DNA of 14,191 nt from JAAYHV01 sp035268985. Its GTDB lineage: Bacteria; Bacillota; Clostridia; Peptostreptococcales; Anaerovoracaceae. Below the pieces are notes generated by a model. The model was not told the origin of the DNA and searched no databases. It saw only the letters and a list, made by a program, of their open reading frames with translations. Location: the NCBI GenBank assembly GCA_035268985.1, contig DATFJV010000120.1:1-14191 (forward strand), in the 5' to 3' direction. Of the stretch, positions 6,523 to 12,998 are shown one piece after another (position 1 is the stretch's first letter; every line of letters starts with the position of its first letter). The position numbers were made by a program, and so were the translations under genes.

Positions 6523-6999
6523 ATGAAAGAATTTATTATAGAGATGGAAAGCGGAGAAATAATGGAAGGCGAGCTTTATGAAGATAAAGCTCCGGAAACA
6601 GTAGAAAACTTTGTTTCATTAATTGGAAAGAACTTCTATGATGGTTTAATATTCCATAGAGTAATACCAGGCTTCATGATACAAGGTGGATGCCCAGATG
6701 GAACTGGAATGGGTGGCCCCGGATATACGATAAAGGGAGAATTTGATTCGAATGGCGTCAAAAATGATTTAAAACACACTAAAGGTGTCCTCTCCATGGC
6801 AAGATCGATGATGCCTAATTCAGCAGGTTCACAATTTTTTATAATGGTTGAAGATTCACCACATTTAGATGGAGAGTATGCTGCATTTGGGAAAATTACG
6901 TCAGGCATTGATGTTGCTGATAGAATTGTTAGCGTTAAAAGAACGAGAATGGACAAACCCGTTGAGGACCAAAAGATAAAAAGCATAAAATTAAAGTAA
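6523..6999 (+). CDS. Cyclophilin-type peptidyl-prolyl cis-trans isomerase, cytoplasmic
   Basis: A 158-residue single-domain cyclophilin that speeds proline isomerisation during protein folding. There is no signal peptide or membrane segment, so it should act in the cytoplasm. The active-site stretch FHRVIPGFMIQGG (44-56) has the catalytic Arg46 plus Phe51 and Gln54, and GSQFFI (102-107) and HLDGEYAAFGKI (114-125) complete the pocket. The position of human CypA Trp121, important for cyclosporin binding, is His114 here, so poor cyclosporin sensitivity would be expected by analogy with other bacterial cyclophilins. TAAGGAG at 6508-6514 sets the start. It lies four bases after the Nudix gene and 10 bases before cysE. 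Confidence 0.94.
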   Translation: MKEFIIEMESGEIMEGELYEDKAPETVENFVSLIGKNFYDGLIFHRVIPGFMIQGGCPDGTGMGGPGYTIKGEFDSNGVKNDLKHTKGVLSMARSMMPNSAGSQFFIMVEDSPHLDGEYAAFGKITSGIDVADRIVSVKRTRMDKPVEDQKIKSIKLK

Positions 7000-7009
7000 G
7001 GAGTATTTG

Positions 7010-7687
7010 ATGGCGTTTATTAGAGATATTAGAGACGACTTAAGAGCTGCTGTGGAAAGAGATCCTGCAGCTAGGAATGTTTTTGAAGTGCTTTTATGTT
7101 ATCCAGGCGTTTGGGCAATAATATTTCATAAACTGACTCATTTTCTATTTGTTCATAAATTAAAATTTATAGCTAGATGGATATCTCAGCTTATTAGGTG
7201 GTTTACTGGAGTTGAAATACATCCAGGTGCAACTATTGGAAAAAGATGCTTTATTGACCATGGAATGGCTATAGTGATAGGCGAAACAACTGAGATAGGA
7301 GATGATGTAACAATATATCAAGGAGTTACCCTTGGAGGTACAGGAAAGCACTGTGGTAAAAGACATCCTACAATCGGCAATCATGTTGTTATAAGCACAG
7401 GAGCAAAAGTTCTAGGTCCTTTTAAGGTGGGCAACGATGTTAAAATAGGAGCAGGATCAGTAGTTCTTAAAGAAATTCCAGAGGGATCTACGGTTGTTGG
7501 CATACCAGGAAGAATAGTAAAACAAAAAAATAGAACTGTGGATGAACTTAATCAAATTGATATACCTGATCCAATAGCAAATGAACTTAAAGCTTTGCGG
7601 AAATCTATAAGAAAATTAGAAAATGAAGTAGGTGGTTTGAAGGAAGAAAACAGACATCTTAAGGAGGATAGAAATGAAGATATATAA
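7010..7687 (+). CDS. cysE: Serine O-acetyltransferase
   Basis: Transfers acetyl from acetyl-CoA to L-serine, the first committed step of cysteine synthesis. The 225-residue protein has an N-terminal helical domain (1 to about 65) and a left-handed beta-helix of hexapeptide repeats (about 66-170). The beta-helix includes HPGATIG, the IDHG active-site region (82-85), VTLGGTGKHCGKRHP and KIGAGSVVLKEIP. A charged, probably coiled-coil tail (about 190-221) ends in Ile. In CysE proteins that form the cysteine synthase complex, a C-terminal Ile enters the CysK active site, so complex formation is plausible. I chose ATG at 7010 over TTG at 7007 because AAGGAG (6998-7003) is six bases from the ATG. 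It overlaps cysS by 14 bases, as in the conserved cysE-cysS pair. Confidence 0.95.
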   Translation: MAFIRDIRDDLRAAVERDPAARNVFEVLLCYPGVWAIIFHKLTHFLFVHKLKFIARWISQLIRWFTGVEIHPGATIGKRCFIDHGMAIVIGETTEIGDDVTIYQGVTLGGTGKHCGKRHPTIGNHVVISTGAKVLGPFKVGNDVKIGAGSVVLKEIPEGSTVVGIPGRIVKQKNRTVDELNQIDIPDPIANELKALRKSIRKLENEVGGLKEENRHLKEDRNEDI

Positions 7688-9071
7688 TACTATGACTAGA
7701 AAAAAAGAAGAATTCATACCTATGGATAAAAATAATGTTAAGATTTATGTTTGTGGCCCTACTGTATACAACTATTTTCATTTGGGAAATGCAAGGCCAT
7801 TTGTTGTGTTTGATACCCTAAGAAAATACCTGATCTATAGAGGTTATGGTATTGATTTTGTGCAAAATTTTACAGATGTAGATGATAAGATAATTAACAA
7901 AGCAAAAGAAGAAGGTAAAAATGCAAATGAAGTTGCAGAAAGATTTATTAAAGAATATTTTGATGATGCTGATTCACTGAATGTATCAGTTGCAGATTCT
8001 CATCCGAAGGTATCAGAGAATATTAATGAAATTATTGATTTTGTTAGCACATTGATTGAAAAAGGTTATGCTTATGAAGTTGATGGCGATGTTTATTATT
8101 CTACAAAAAAGTTTAAAAATTATGGAAGATTAAGCAGACAAAATATAGAAGATTTGGAAATGGGTGCGAGAATTGCCATCGGAGAGGTCAAAAAAGACTC
8201 TACTGATTTTGCATTGTGGAAAAAAAGAAAAACAGAAGATGAGATAGCATGGGAGTCACCTTGGGGAAAGGGTAGGCCTGGTTGGCATATAGAGTGCTCT
8301 ACTATGTCAAAAAAGCATCTTGGGAAGACAATTGATATACATGGTGGAGGACAGGACTTGCAATTTCCACATCATGAAAACGAAATAGCACAATCAGAAG
8401 CATGTAATGGAGTCCCTTTTGCAAATTATTGGATGCACAATGGATATATAACAGTTGATGGAGAAAAGATGTCAAAATCTTTAGGAAACTTCTTCACTGT
8501 TAGGGACATTAGAAAACTATATGATGGGGAAGTAATAAGATTTTTCTTATTATCTGGTCACTATAGAAGCCCGATTAATTTTAATGATAAATTAATGGAA
8601 CAGGCCAAAGCTGGTCTTTCTAGACTTAGAAACGCGAAGGATAGTTTAAACTATTTAATAGAAAAAAGTGAGGGCCAATTATCTTTAGAAGAAGAAAAAG
8701 CCCTAAAATCATTTGATAATTATAGACAACAGTTTATTTCGGCGATGGATGACGACTTAAATACAGCGGATGGTATAAGTGCTATATTTGAGCTAGTTAC
8801 GGCTATTAATATAGCTATAAAAGATGGTGCAAGTAATGAATTTGCAAATGAATCTTTAAAGTTATTAATGGAACTATGCGATGTTTTAGGAATATTGCAA
8901 AAGGACGAGACTAAGGACGTAGACGAAGAAATAAACAGATTAATTGAAGAAAGACAGATTGCTCGTAAAGAAAAAGACTTTGCAAGGGCAGATGAAATAA
9001 GGGATATTCTTAAAGATAAAGGTATAGCTTTAAAAGATACTCCAAAAGGGGTTCAAATAGTGAGGTTATAA
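7674..9071 (+). CDS. cysS: Cysteinyl-tRNA synthetase
   Basis: A class I synthetase of 465 residues, the usual length, charging tRNA-Cys. The HIGH-equivalent is HLGN (36-39) within CGPTVYNYFHLGNARPF. KMSKS is at 265-269. The zinc site that recognises cysteine is complete: Cys27, Cys208 (WHIECS), His233 and Glu237 (FPHHENE). The C-terminal part holds the helical tRNA-binding region and the KEKDFARADEIRD segment common in CysRS. AAGGAGG (7661-7667), six bases before the ATG, lies inside the end of cysE. The coupling with cysE links the supply of cysteine to its use in translation, as in Bacillus. I saw no T-box leader, and there is no intergenic space for one. Confidence 0.97.
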   Translation: MKIYNTMTRKKEEFIPMDKNNVKIYVCGPTVYNYFHLGNARPFVVFDTLRKYLIYRGYGIDFVQNFTDVDDKIINKAKEEGKNANEVAERFIKEYFDDADSLNVSVADSHPKVSENINEIIDFVSTLIEKGYAYEVDGDVYYSTKKFKNYGRLSRQNIEDLEMGARIAIGEVKKDSTDFALWKKRKTEDEIAWESPWGKGRPGWHIECSTMSKKHLGKTIDIHGGGQDLQFPHHENEIAQSEACNGVPFANYWMHNGYITVDGEKMSKSLGNFFTVRDIRKLYDGEVIRFFLLSGHYRSPINFNDKLMEQAKAGLSRLRNAKDSLNYLIEKSEGQLSLEEEKALKSFDNYRQQFISAMDDDLNTADGISAIFELVTAINIAIKDGASNEFANESLKLLMELCDVLGILQKDETKDVDEEINRLIEERQIARKEKDFARADEIRDILKDKGIALKDTPKGVQIVRL

Positions 9072-9074
9072 AAA

Positions 9075-9461
9075 GTGAATAACGCTATTAATACAACGGC
9101 ATTAGCATATATTGGTGATGCCGTTTACGAATTACAAGTTAGAAAAAGACTAATAGAAACGGAAAAGCCAAATGTGGATTATCTACATAAGGAGGCAATT
9201 AAATATGTTTCTGCTAGCGCGCAAGCAAAAGCAATAAAAGAAATGATTAAGTCTTTTCTAACTGAAAGTGAAGTAAAACTAGTCAAAAGAGCTAGAAATC
9301 AAAAGATAACATCGAAACCTAGAAATGCGGAAATAGTGAGCTATAAACTAGCTACTGGATTCGAAGCTCTTATAGGAAGTCTTTATATGGAAAATGATAC
9401 TAAAAGATTAGATGAATGTGTGGATAAGGCGATTGAGATTATTGGAGGATATGATGAGTAA
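9075..9461 (+). CDS. mrnC: Mini-ribonuclease III (23S rRNA maturation)
   Basis: A 128-residue RNase III catalytic domain without a double-stranded RNA-binding domain, which defines Mini-III. In Bacillus subtilis the enzyme matures the ends of 23S rRNA. The catalytic motif YIGDAVYE supplies Asp15 and Glu19, and GFEALIGSLY supplies Glu97. YVSASAQAKA and the RARNQK region also match the family. It starts at GTG, with GAGG (9062-9065) nine bases upstream. The stop lies three bases past the thyA ATG, giving an eight-base overlap. Position between cysS and rlmB is the conserved one in Firmicutes. Confidence 0.94.
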   Translation: MNNAINTTALAYIGDAVYELQVRKRLIETEKPNVDYLHKEAIKYVSASAQAKAIKEMIKSFLTESEVKLVKRARNQKITSKPRNAEIVSYKLATGFEALIGSLYMENDTKRLDECVDKAIEIIGGYDE

Positions 9462-10284
9462 AGCAGATAAGCTTTTTGTTAACATGTGTGAGAAAATTAT
9501 TAATAGTGGCTTTAGTTCTGAAGGTCAAAAGGTTAGGCCAATATGGTCAGATGGAACACCAGCCCATACTATAAAAACTTTTGGAGTAGTAAATAGATAT
9601 AATTTACAAGAAGAATTTCCCGCTCTTACATTAAGGCCAACAGCTATTAAACTGGCTTTCGATGAACTGCTTTGGATATGGCAGAAAAAATCCAATAAAG
9701 TTTGTGATTTAAAAAGTCATATTTGGGATCAGTGGGCAGACGCAGATGGAAGCATCGGGAAAGCATATGGTTATCAATTGAGTAAAAAATATAAATTTGC
9801 TCAGGGTGAAATGGACCAAGTAGACAACGTAATATATCAACTAAAGAATAATCCCTATTCGAGAAGGATTATGACTAATATATTCAATTTCGATGATTTG
9901 TGTGAAATGAATTTGGAGCCATGTGCATATAGCATGACATTCAACGTTACAGGGGATGTTCTGAACGGAATTTTAAATCAAAGATCACAGGATATATTAA
10001 CAGCTAATAATTGGAATGTGGTTCAGTATAGTTTGCTACTAATGATGTTAGCTCAAGTTTGCGGATTCAAAGTGGGAGAACTGGTACACGTTATATCCGA
10101 TGCACATATTTATGATAGACATATTGATATAGTTAAAGAACTAATAAAAAGAGAGCAATACAAAGCTCCTCAGGTCAAATTAAATCCTTTAATTAAAGAC
10201 TTTTATGAATTTAAAACTGAAGATTTGATAGTAGAAGAATATATTACAAATCCACAAGTTAAGAATATACCAGTAGCTATATAG
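9454..10284 (+). CDS. thyA: Thymidylate synthase, ThyA class, divergent (Bacillus/phage phi3T-like)
   Basis: Makes dTMP from dUMP using methylene-tetrahydrofolate and releasing dihydrofolate. At 276 residues it matches the Bacillus ThyA/phi3T subgroup, with the family features SDGTPAHT, ELLWIWQ, IWDQWAD and YGYQL. Catalytic Cys157 lies in EPCAY. Phosphate-binding Arg137-Arg138 (from the partner subunit) and Arg177, Asp180, Asn188, and His218/Tyr220 (HIY) are present. The His that normally follows PC is Ala158, and the usual Q-[FW]-[YF]-V is TFNV, so the pocket is unusual. I start at 9454 because GGAGG (9444-9448) is well placed for it; the ATG at 9451 is too close, and an in-frame ATG at 9412 would lie deep in mrnC. 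folA follows after 10 bases and would recycle the dihydrofolate. Confidence 0.93.
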   Translation: MSKADKLFVNMCEKIINSGFSSEGQKVRPIWSDGTPAHTIKTFGVVNRYNLQEEFPALTLRPTAIKLAFDELLWIWQKKSNKVCDLKSHIWDQWADADGSIGKAYGYQLSKKYKFAQGEMDQVDNVIYQLKNNPYSRRIMTNIFNFDDLCEMNLEPCAYSMTFNVTGDVLNGILNQRSQDILTANNWNVVQYSLLLMMLAQVCGFKVGELVHVISDAHIYDRHIDIVKELIKREQYKAPQVKLNPLIKDFYEFKTEDLIVEEYITNPQVKNIPVAI

Positions 10285-10294
10285 GAGAAAAAAA

Positions 10295-10792
10295 GTGAAT
10301 TTAATCGTAGCAGTAGATCAGAATTGGGGAATAGGGAAAAACGGACAATTGCTTACTAAAATTAGCGGTGATATGAAGTTTTTTAAGGAAACAACAATGG
10401 GCAAAGTTGTTGTAATGGGTAGAAGAACGTTTGAAAGCATTCCCAGTAAAAAAGCATTACCTGGCAGAACCAATATAATATTAACTAAAAATAAAAAATA
10501 TAATGCGCCAGGTTGCCAAATAGTTACTTCAAAAGAAGAGTTGTGTGATGTTGTTTTATCTTATAACAAAGAAGATGTTTTTCTAATAGGTGGAGAGAAC
10601 ATATATAAAGATTGTCTAGAGTATTGTGATACTTTATATATTACAAAAATCTATGATACTTTTGAAGCAGATAGACATATGGTCAACATCGATAGTAGTG
10701 ATGGGTTTAATATAACTTGGGAAAGCGAAATTATGGAAGAAAATGGTGTGAAATATCAGTTCTTCAAATATGAAAGGAAATTACATGTCTAA
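10295..10792 (+). CDS. folA: Dihydrofolate reductase
   Basis: Reduces dihydrofolate to tetrahydrofolate with NADPH; 165 residues, typical for bacterial DHFR. Visible features are the N-terminal strand MNLIVAVDQNWGIGKNG, acidic substrate-binding Asp26 in GDMKFFKETT, GRRTFESIP and the NADPH-binding IGGENIY near residues 98-105. At the place of the widely conserved Pro-Trp (E. coli Pro21-Trp22) this protein has Thr21-Lys22, a change in the active-site rim that could affect antifolate binding. It starts with GTG after AGGAGA (10283-10288). The thyA-folA pairing is functionally sensible because ThyA, unlike ThyX, consumes reduced folate. It overlaps rlmB by eight bases. Confidence 0.95.
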   Translation: MNLIVAVDQNWGIGKNGQLLTKISGDMKFFKETTMGKVVVMGRRTFESIPSKKALPGRTNIILTKNKKYNAPGCQIVTSKEELCDVVLSYNKEDVFLIGGENIYKDCLEYCDTLYITKIYDTFEADRHMVNIDSSDGFNITWESEIMEENGVKYQFFKYERKLHV

Positions 10793-11621
10793 GAGAGACA
10801 ATCCGAATTTTAATAAAAATAAAAAAAATGAAAAAAATGAAAAACCGAAAGTAACAAAAAAAAGTTTTCATGAGGAAATTAAAGAAAATGACAATTTGAT
10901 TATTGGAAGAAACCCTGTTATTGAAGCACTTAAAGGGCATACTGAGTTTGAAAAAATTTTAATAGCAAAAGGGGCAGAGGGTTCAATTAGTAAGATTGTA
11001 GGTATTGCCAAAGATAAGCAAGTTATATGCCACTATGTTGATAGGATAGTGCTTGACAAAATGGCTCCAAGGCAAAACCATCAAGGGGTAATTGCTGAAA
11101 TCACTGAATATAAGTATGCAGAGATAGAGGATATACTAAAAATTGCTATTAAAAAAGAAGAAGAACCATTTATAATAGTTTTGGATGATTTACAGGACCC
11201 ACATAATTTGGGAGCTATAATGAGAACTGCTGAATGTGCAGGTGCTCATGGTATAATTGTTCCTAAAAGAAATTCTTGCGGTTTAACTGCTACTGTTGCA
11301 AAGGCTTCAGCGGGAGCAATAGAACATATGCCTTGCGTAAGGGTAACTAATATAGCACAAACCCTTACTAAGCTTAAAGATGAAGGCTTTTGGATAGCTG
11401 CCTGTGATATGGGAGGTTCTAGATATTACAATCAAGATTTAACTGGTAAACTATGCTTGGTAATTGGTAATGAAGGAAAGGGGATAAGTCAATTAGTTAA
11501 GAAAAAATGTGATTTTGTAGTATCAATTCCAATGAAAGGTAAGATAAGTTCTTTAAATGCATCCAATGCTGCGGCTGTTATTATTTATGAAGTGAGAAAA
11601 CAGAGAGATATGGTAAAATAA
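10785..11621 (+). CDS. rlmB: 23S rRNA (guanosine-2'-O-)-methyltransferase RlmB, SpoU/SPOUT family
   Basis: A 278-residue TrmH/SpoU-family methyltransferase; in E. coli RlmB methylates G2251 in the 23S peptidyl-transferase region. Residues 1-35 are a Lys/Asn-rich, probably disordered basic tail. Residues 37 to about 110 form the RNA-binding N-domain (NLIIGRNPVIEAL). The trefoil-knot catalytic domain follows: motif 1 PHNLGAIMRTAE (139-150, Asn141 and Arg147), motif 2 LVIGNEGKGIS (225-235) and motif 3 IPMKGKISSLNASNAAAV (248-265). The start at 10785 is preferred because AAAGGA (10773-10778) is six bases upstream; an ATG at 10770 would add five residues. The 2'-O-G activity at this exact site is inferred from family and position, since TrmH-family members differ in target. 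Confidence 0.92.
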   Translation: MSKRDNPNFNKNKKNEKNEKPKVTKKSFHEEIKENDNLIIGRNPVIEALKGHTEFEKILIAKGAEGSISKIVGIAKDKQVICHYVDRIVLDKMAPRQNHQGVIAEITEYKYAEIEDILKIAIKKEEEPFIIVLDDLQDPHNLGAIMRTAECAGAHGIIVPKRNSCGLTATVAKASAGAIEHMPCVRVTNIAQTLTKLKDEGFWIAACDMGGSRYYNQDLTGKLCLVIGNEGKGISQLVKKKCDFVVSIPMKGKISSLNASNAAAVIIYEVRKQRDMVK

Positions 11622-11622
11622 A

Positions 11623-12231
11623 ATGGTCTATTCGAAAGAGCTACTTAAAAAGACGGATGAAGAATTGGTCGTATTAGCACAGAAGGGAGACAAAATAGCA
11701 GAAGAATATTTAATTAATAGATACAAAAGCCTAGCTAGAAGCAAAGTAAAAATTTATTTTATATTGGGGGCAGACAAAGAAGATGTTGTACAAGAAGGTA
11801 TGATTGGAATATTTAAAGCAATTAGAGATTATGATCATAAAGCCGGGACCACTTTTGGTACATTTGCTTCATTATGCGTTAAAAGACAAATAATAAATGC
11901 CATTAAGACTGCTGATAGAAATAAAAATAGATTATTAAATGAATCCTATTCAATAGATGCTGATTCGCAAAATGACAGCGTTGAATATGATAATATACCA
12001 ATCACTAATGATTTAGACACTGAGTCTAAAATTCTATATAACGAATTCTTTGATTTCATGAGTAGTGATAACGGAATATTTAGTGAATTTGAAAGGGATG
12101 TTTGGTTTTTAAAATATGATGGCAATTCATATGTTGAAATAGCAGAGAGATTAAATAAAGCTCCAAAGACTGTTGATAACGCATTGCAAAGAATTAAAAG
12201 AAAAATGAATAAAATGTTTATGAATGACTAA
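11623..12231 (+). CDS. sigH: RNA polymerase sigma-H factor (Spo0H-type)
   Basis: A 202-residue sigma-70-family factor. Region 2 (about 20-95) contains the core-binding and -10 recognition stretch DKEDVVQEGMIGIFKAIRDYD (51-71), followed by FASLCVKRQIINAIKTA. Region 4 (about 145-198) has a helix-turn-helix ending DNALQRIKRKM. Wording and gene position match Bacillus SigH, which drives transition-state and early sporulation genes. The ATG lies one base after the rlmB stop, with only a weak GAGAG upstream, so coupling to rlmB is likely. Bacillus has yacP between rlmB and sigH; it is absent here. The stop is inside the left arm of a terminator hairpin. The presence of sigH suggests a spore-forming lineage but does not prove sporulation. 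Confidence 0.93.
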   Translation: MVYSKELLKKTDEELVVLAQKGDKIAEEYLINRYKSLARSKVKIYFILGADKEDVVQEGMIGIFKAIRDYDHKAGTTFGTFASLCVKRQIINAIKTADRNKNRLLNESYSIDADSQNDSVEYDNIPITNDLDTESKILYNEFFDFMSSDNGIFSEFERDVWFLKYDGNSYVEIAERLNKAPKTVDNALQRIKRKMNKMFMND

Positions 12232-12273
12232 GAAGGCTTAGGCCTTCTTAATTATATTTTATTATATTTTTTG
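12229..12273 (+). terminator. Hairpin terminator at end of the carD-sigH operon
   Basis: TAAGAAGGC (12229-12237), loop TTAG, GCCTTCTTA (12242-12250): a perfect 9-bp stem that starts at the sigH stop codon and is followed by an AT-rich, T-richer stretch ending in a run of T. The convergent minus-strand gene stops at 12252, so the same hairpin may also end that transcript. On that strand no clear U-run follows, so its action there should be weaker. Confidence 0.65.
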
Positions 12274-12998
12274 CTACAGATTAATGAAGTAATAGGTATT
12301 GCGAGGATGGAGGCTATACCTGCAATGGCAATAGTTATCACTTCTTGTGCGAACTCTTTTGAGTTGATCATTTGTGAGAAATTATAATATTTGGAAAAAT
12401 ATAAAAATAATGACATGTATTCGGCAATGAATATAAAAAATAAAGTGTTTATGGTTGAGCTTAGTATTCCCCGCCCGATGGATATCCCTGATAAAAATAG
12501 TTCTTTTCTTGTAATATCTTTATTGTGGTTTTTTACTTCATAAAGGGATGAGGACACGGCTAAAGAAGTATCTATAGCACTTCCTATTAATACTATTAGA
12601 ATAACAGCAATCTGTAAGAACATCATATTAATATCTACAGTATCTAGGTAGCCATTGGATTGTCTGATTTCATATTGACCAACAGGGAAGCCTTGAATAT
12701 TTGAAAAAGACGCAATAAAGTATGTAAAGCCAAGTGAAACTAGTATTACAATCAATACGGATAAAAAAGCAGTTTTTGTTTTGATATTGAAATCGTTTTG
12801 GTAAAATAATGTTATTAATGAAATAATTATACATCCTATTATAGTAGCTAAAATTGAGTTTAGACCAAGATATATTGCAATTAAAGTACAGAAGAAGACG
12901 CCTAAATTAATCATTGTAGTTACAATAGATTGGGCGGTTCGATTACTCCCAAAGAGGAAAACCAATAATATTAATATGATAGATAATATGAGAATCAT
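12252..12998 (-). CDS. YibE/F family membrane protein, short (membrane part only)
   Basis: A 248-residue hydrophobic protein with about seven predicted membrane helices. It contains the YibE/F-type stretch IGSAIDTSLAVSSSLYEV, then a polar segment NKDITRKELFLSGISIGRGILSSTINTLFF. The upstream protein has the same layout (GVIMDISVTITTCATEL ... KKDLVKSCKEVADDITGTMINVV), so the two are paralogues. It lacks the N-terminal signal helix and extracytoplasmic domain found in its partner. The function of YibE/F proteins is not established to my knowledge, and I assign none. The start overlaps the upstream gene by four bases (ATGA), and AAGGAGGT lies on the minus strand at 13009-13016, so the pair is co-translated. 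Adjacent YibE/F pairs are known in Firmicutes, which suggests a two-subunit membrane complex. Confidence 0.82.
   Translation of the reverse strand: MILILSIILILLVFLFGSNRTAQSIVTTMINLGVFFCTLIAIYLGLNSILATIIGCIIISLITLFYQNDFNIKTKTAFLSVLIVILVSLGFTYFIASFSNIQGFPVGQYEIRQSNGYLDTVDINMMFLQIAVILIVLIGSAIDTSLAVSSSLYEVKNHNKDITRKELFLSGISIGRGILSSTINTLFFIFIAEYMSLFLYFSKYYNFSQMINSKEFAQEVITIAIAGIASILAIPITSLICSKKYNKI

Noticed and set aside
6636..6986. Open frame of 116 codons on the minus strand
   Set aside because: It lies entirely antisense to the cyclophilin gene, has no ribosome-binding site or recognisable motif, and the sense frame has full family signatures.
4964..6999. Defence or stress island built from CHR, Nudix and cyclophilin genes
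   Set aside because: All four are ordinary families, no partner typical of a defence system is present, and the genes share the base composition and tight coupling of the host operon.
6999..7673. T-box or other cysteine/tRNA-sensing leader before cysE or cysS
   Set aside because: There are only 10 bases before cysE, and cysS starts inside cysE, so no leader can exist at these genes.
9412..9453. Longer thyA start giving 14 extra residues
   Set aside because: The extra residues lie within mrnC in another frame, have no ribosome-binding site and do not match the family; GGAGG at 9444-9448 supports 9454.
11611..11619. Extended -10-like TGGTAAAAT just before sigH
   Set aside because: No -35 at the right distance, and the predicted start would fall at or past the sigH ATG; most likely the rlmB end by chance.
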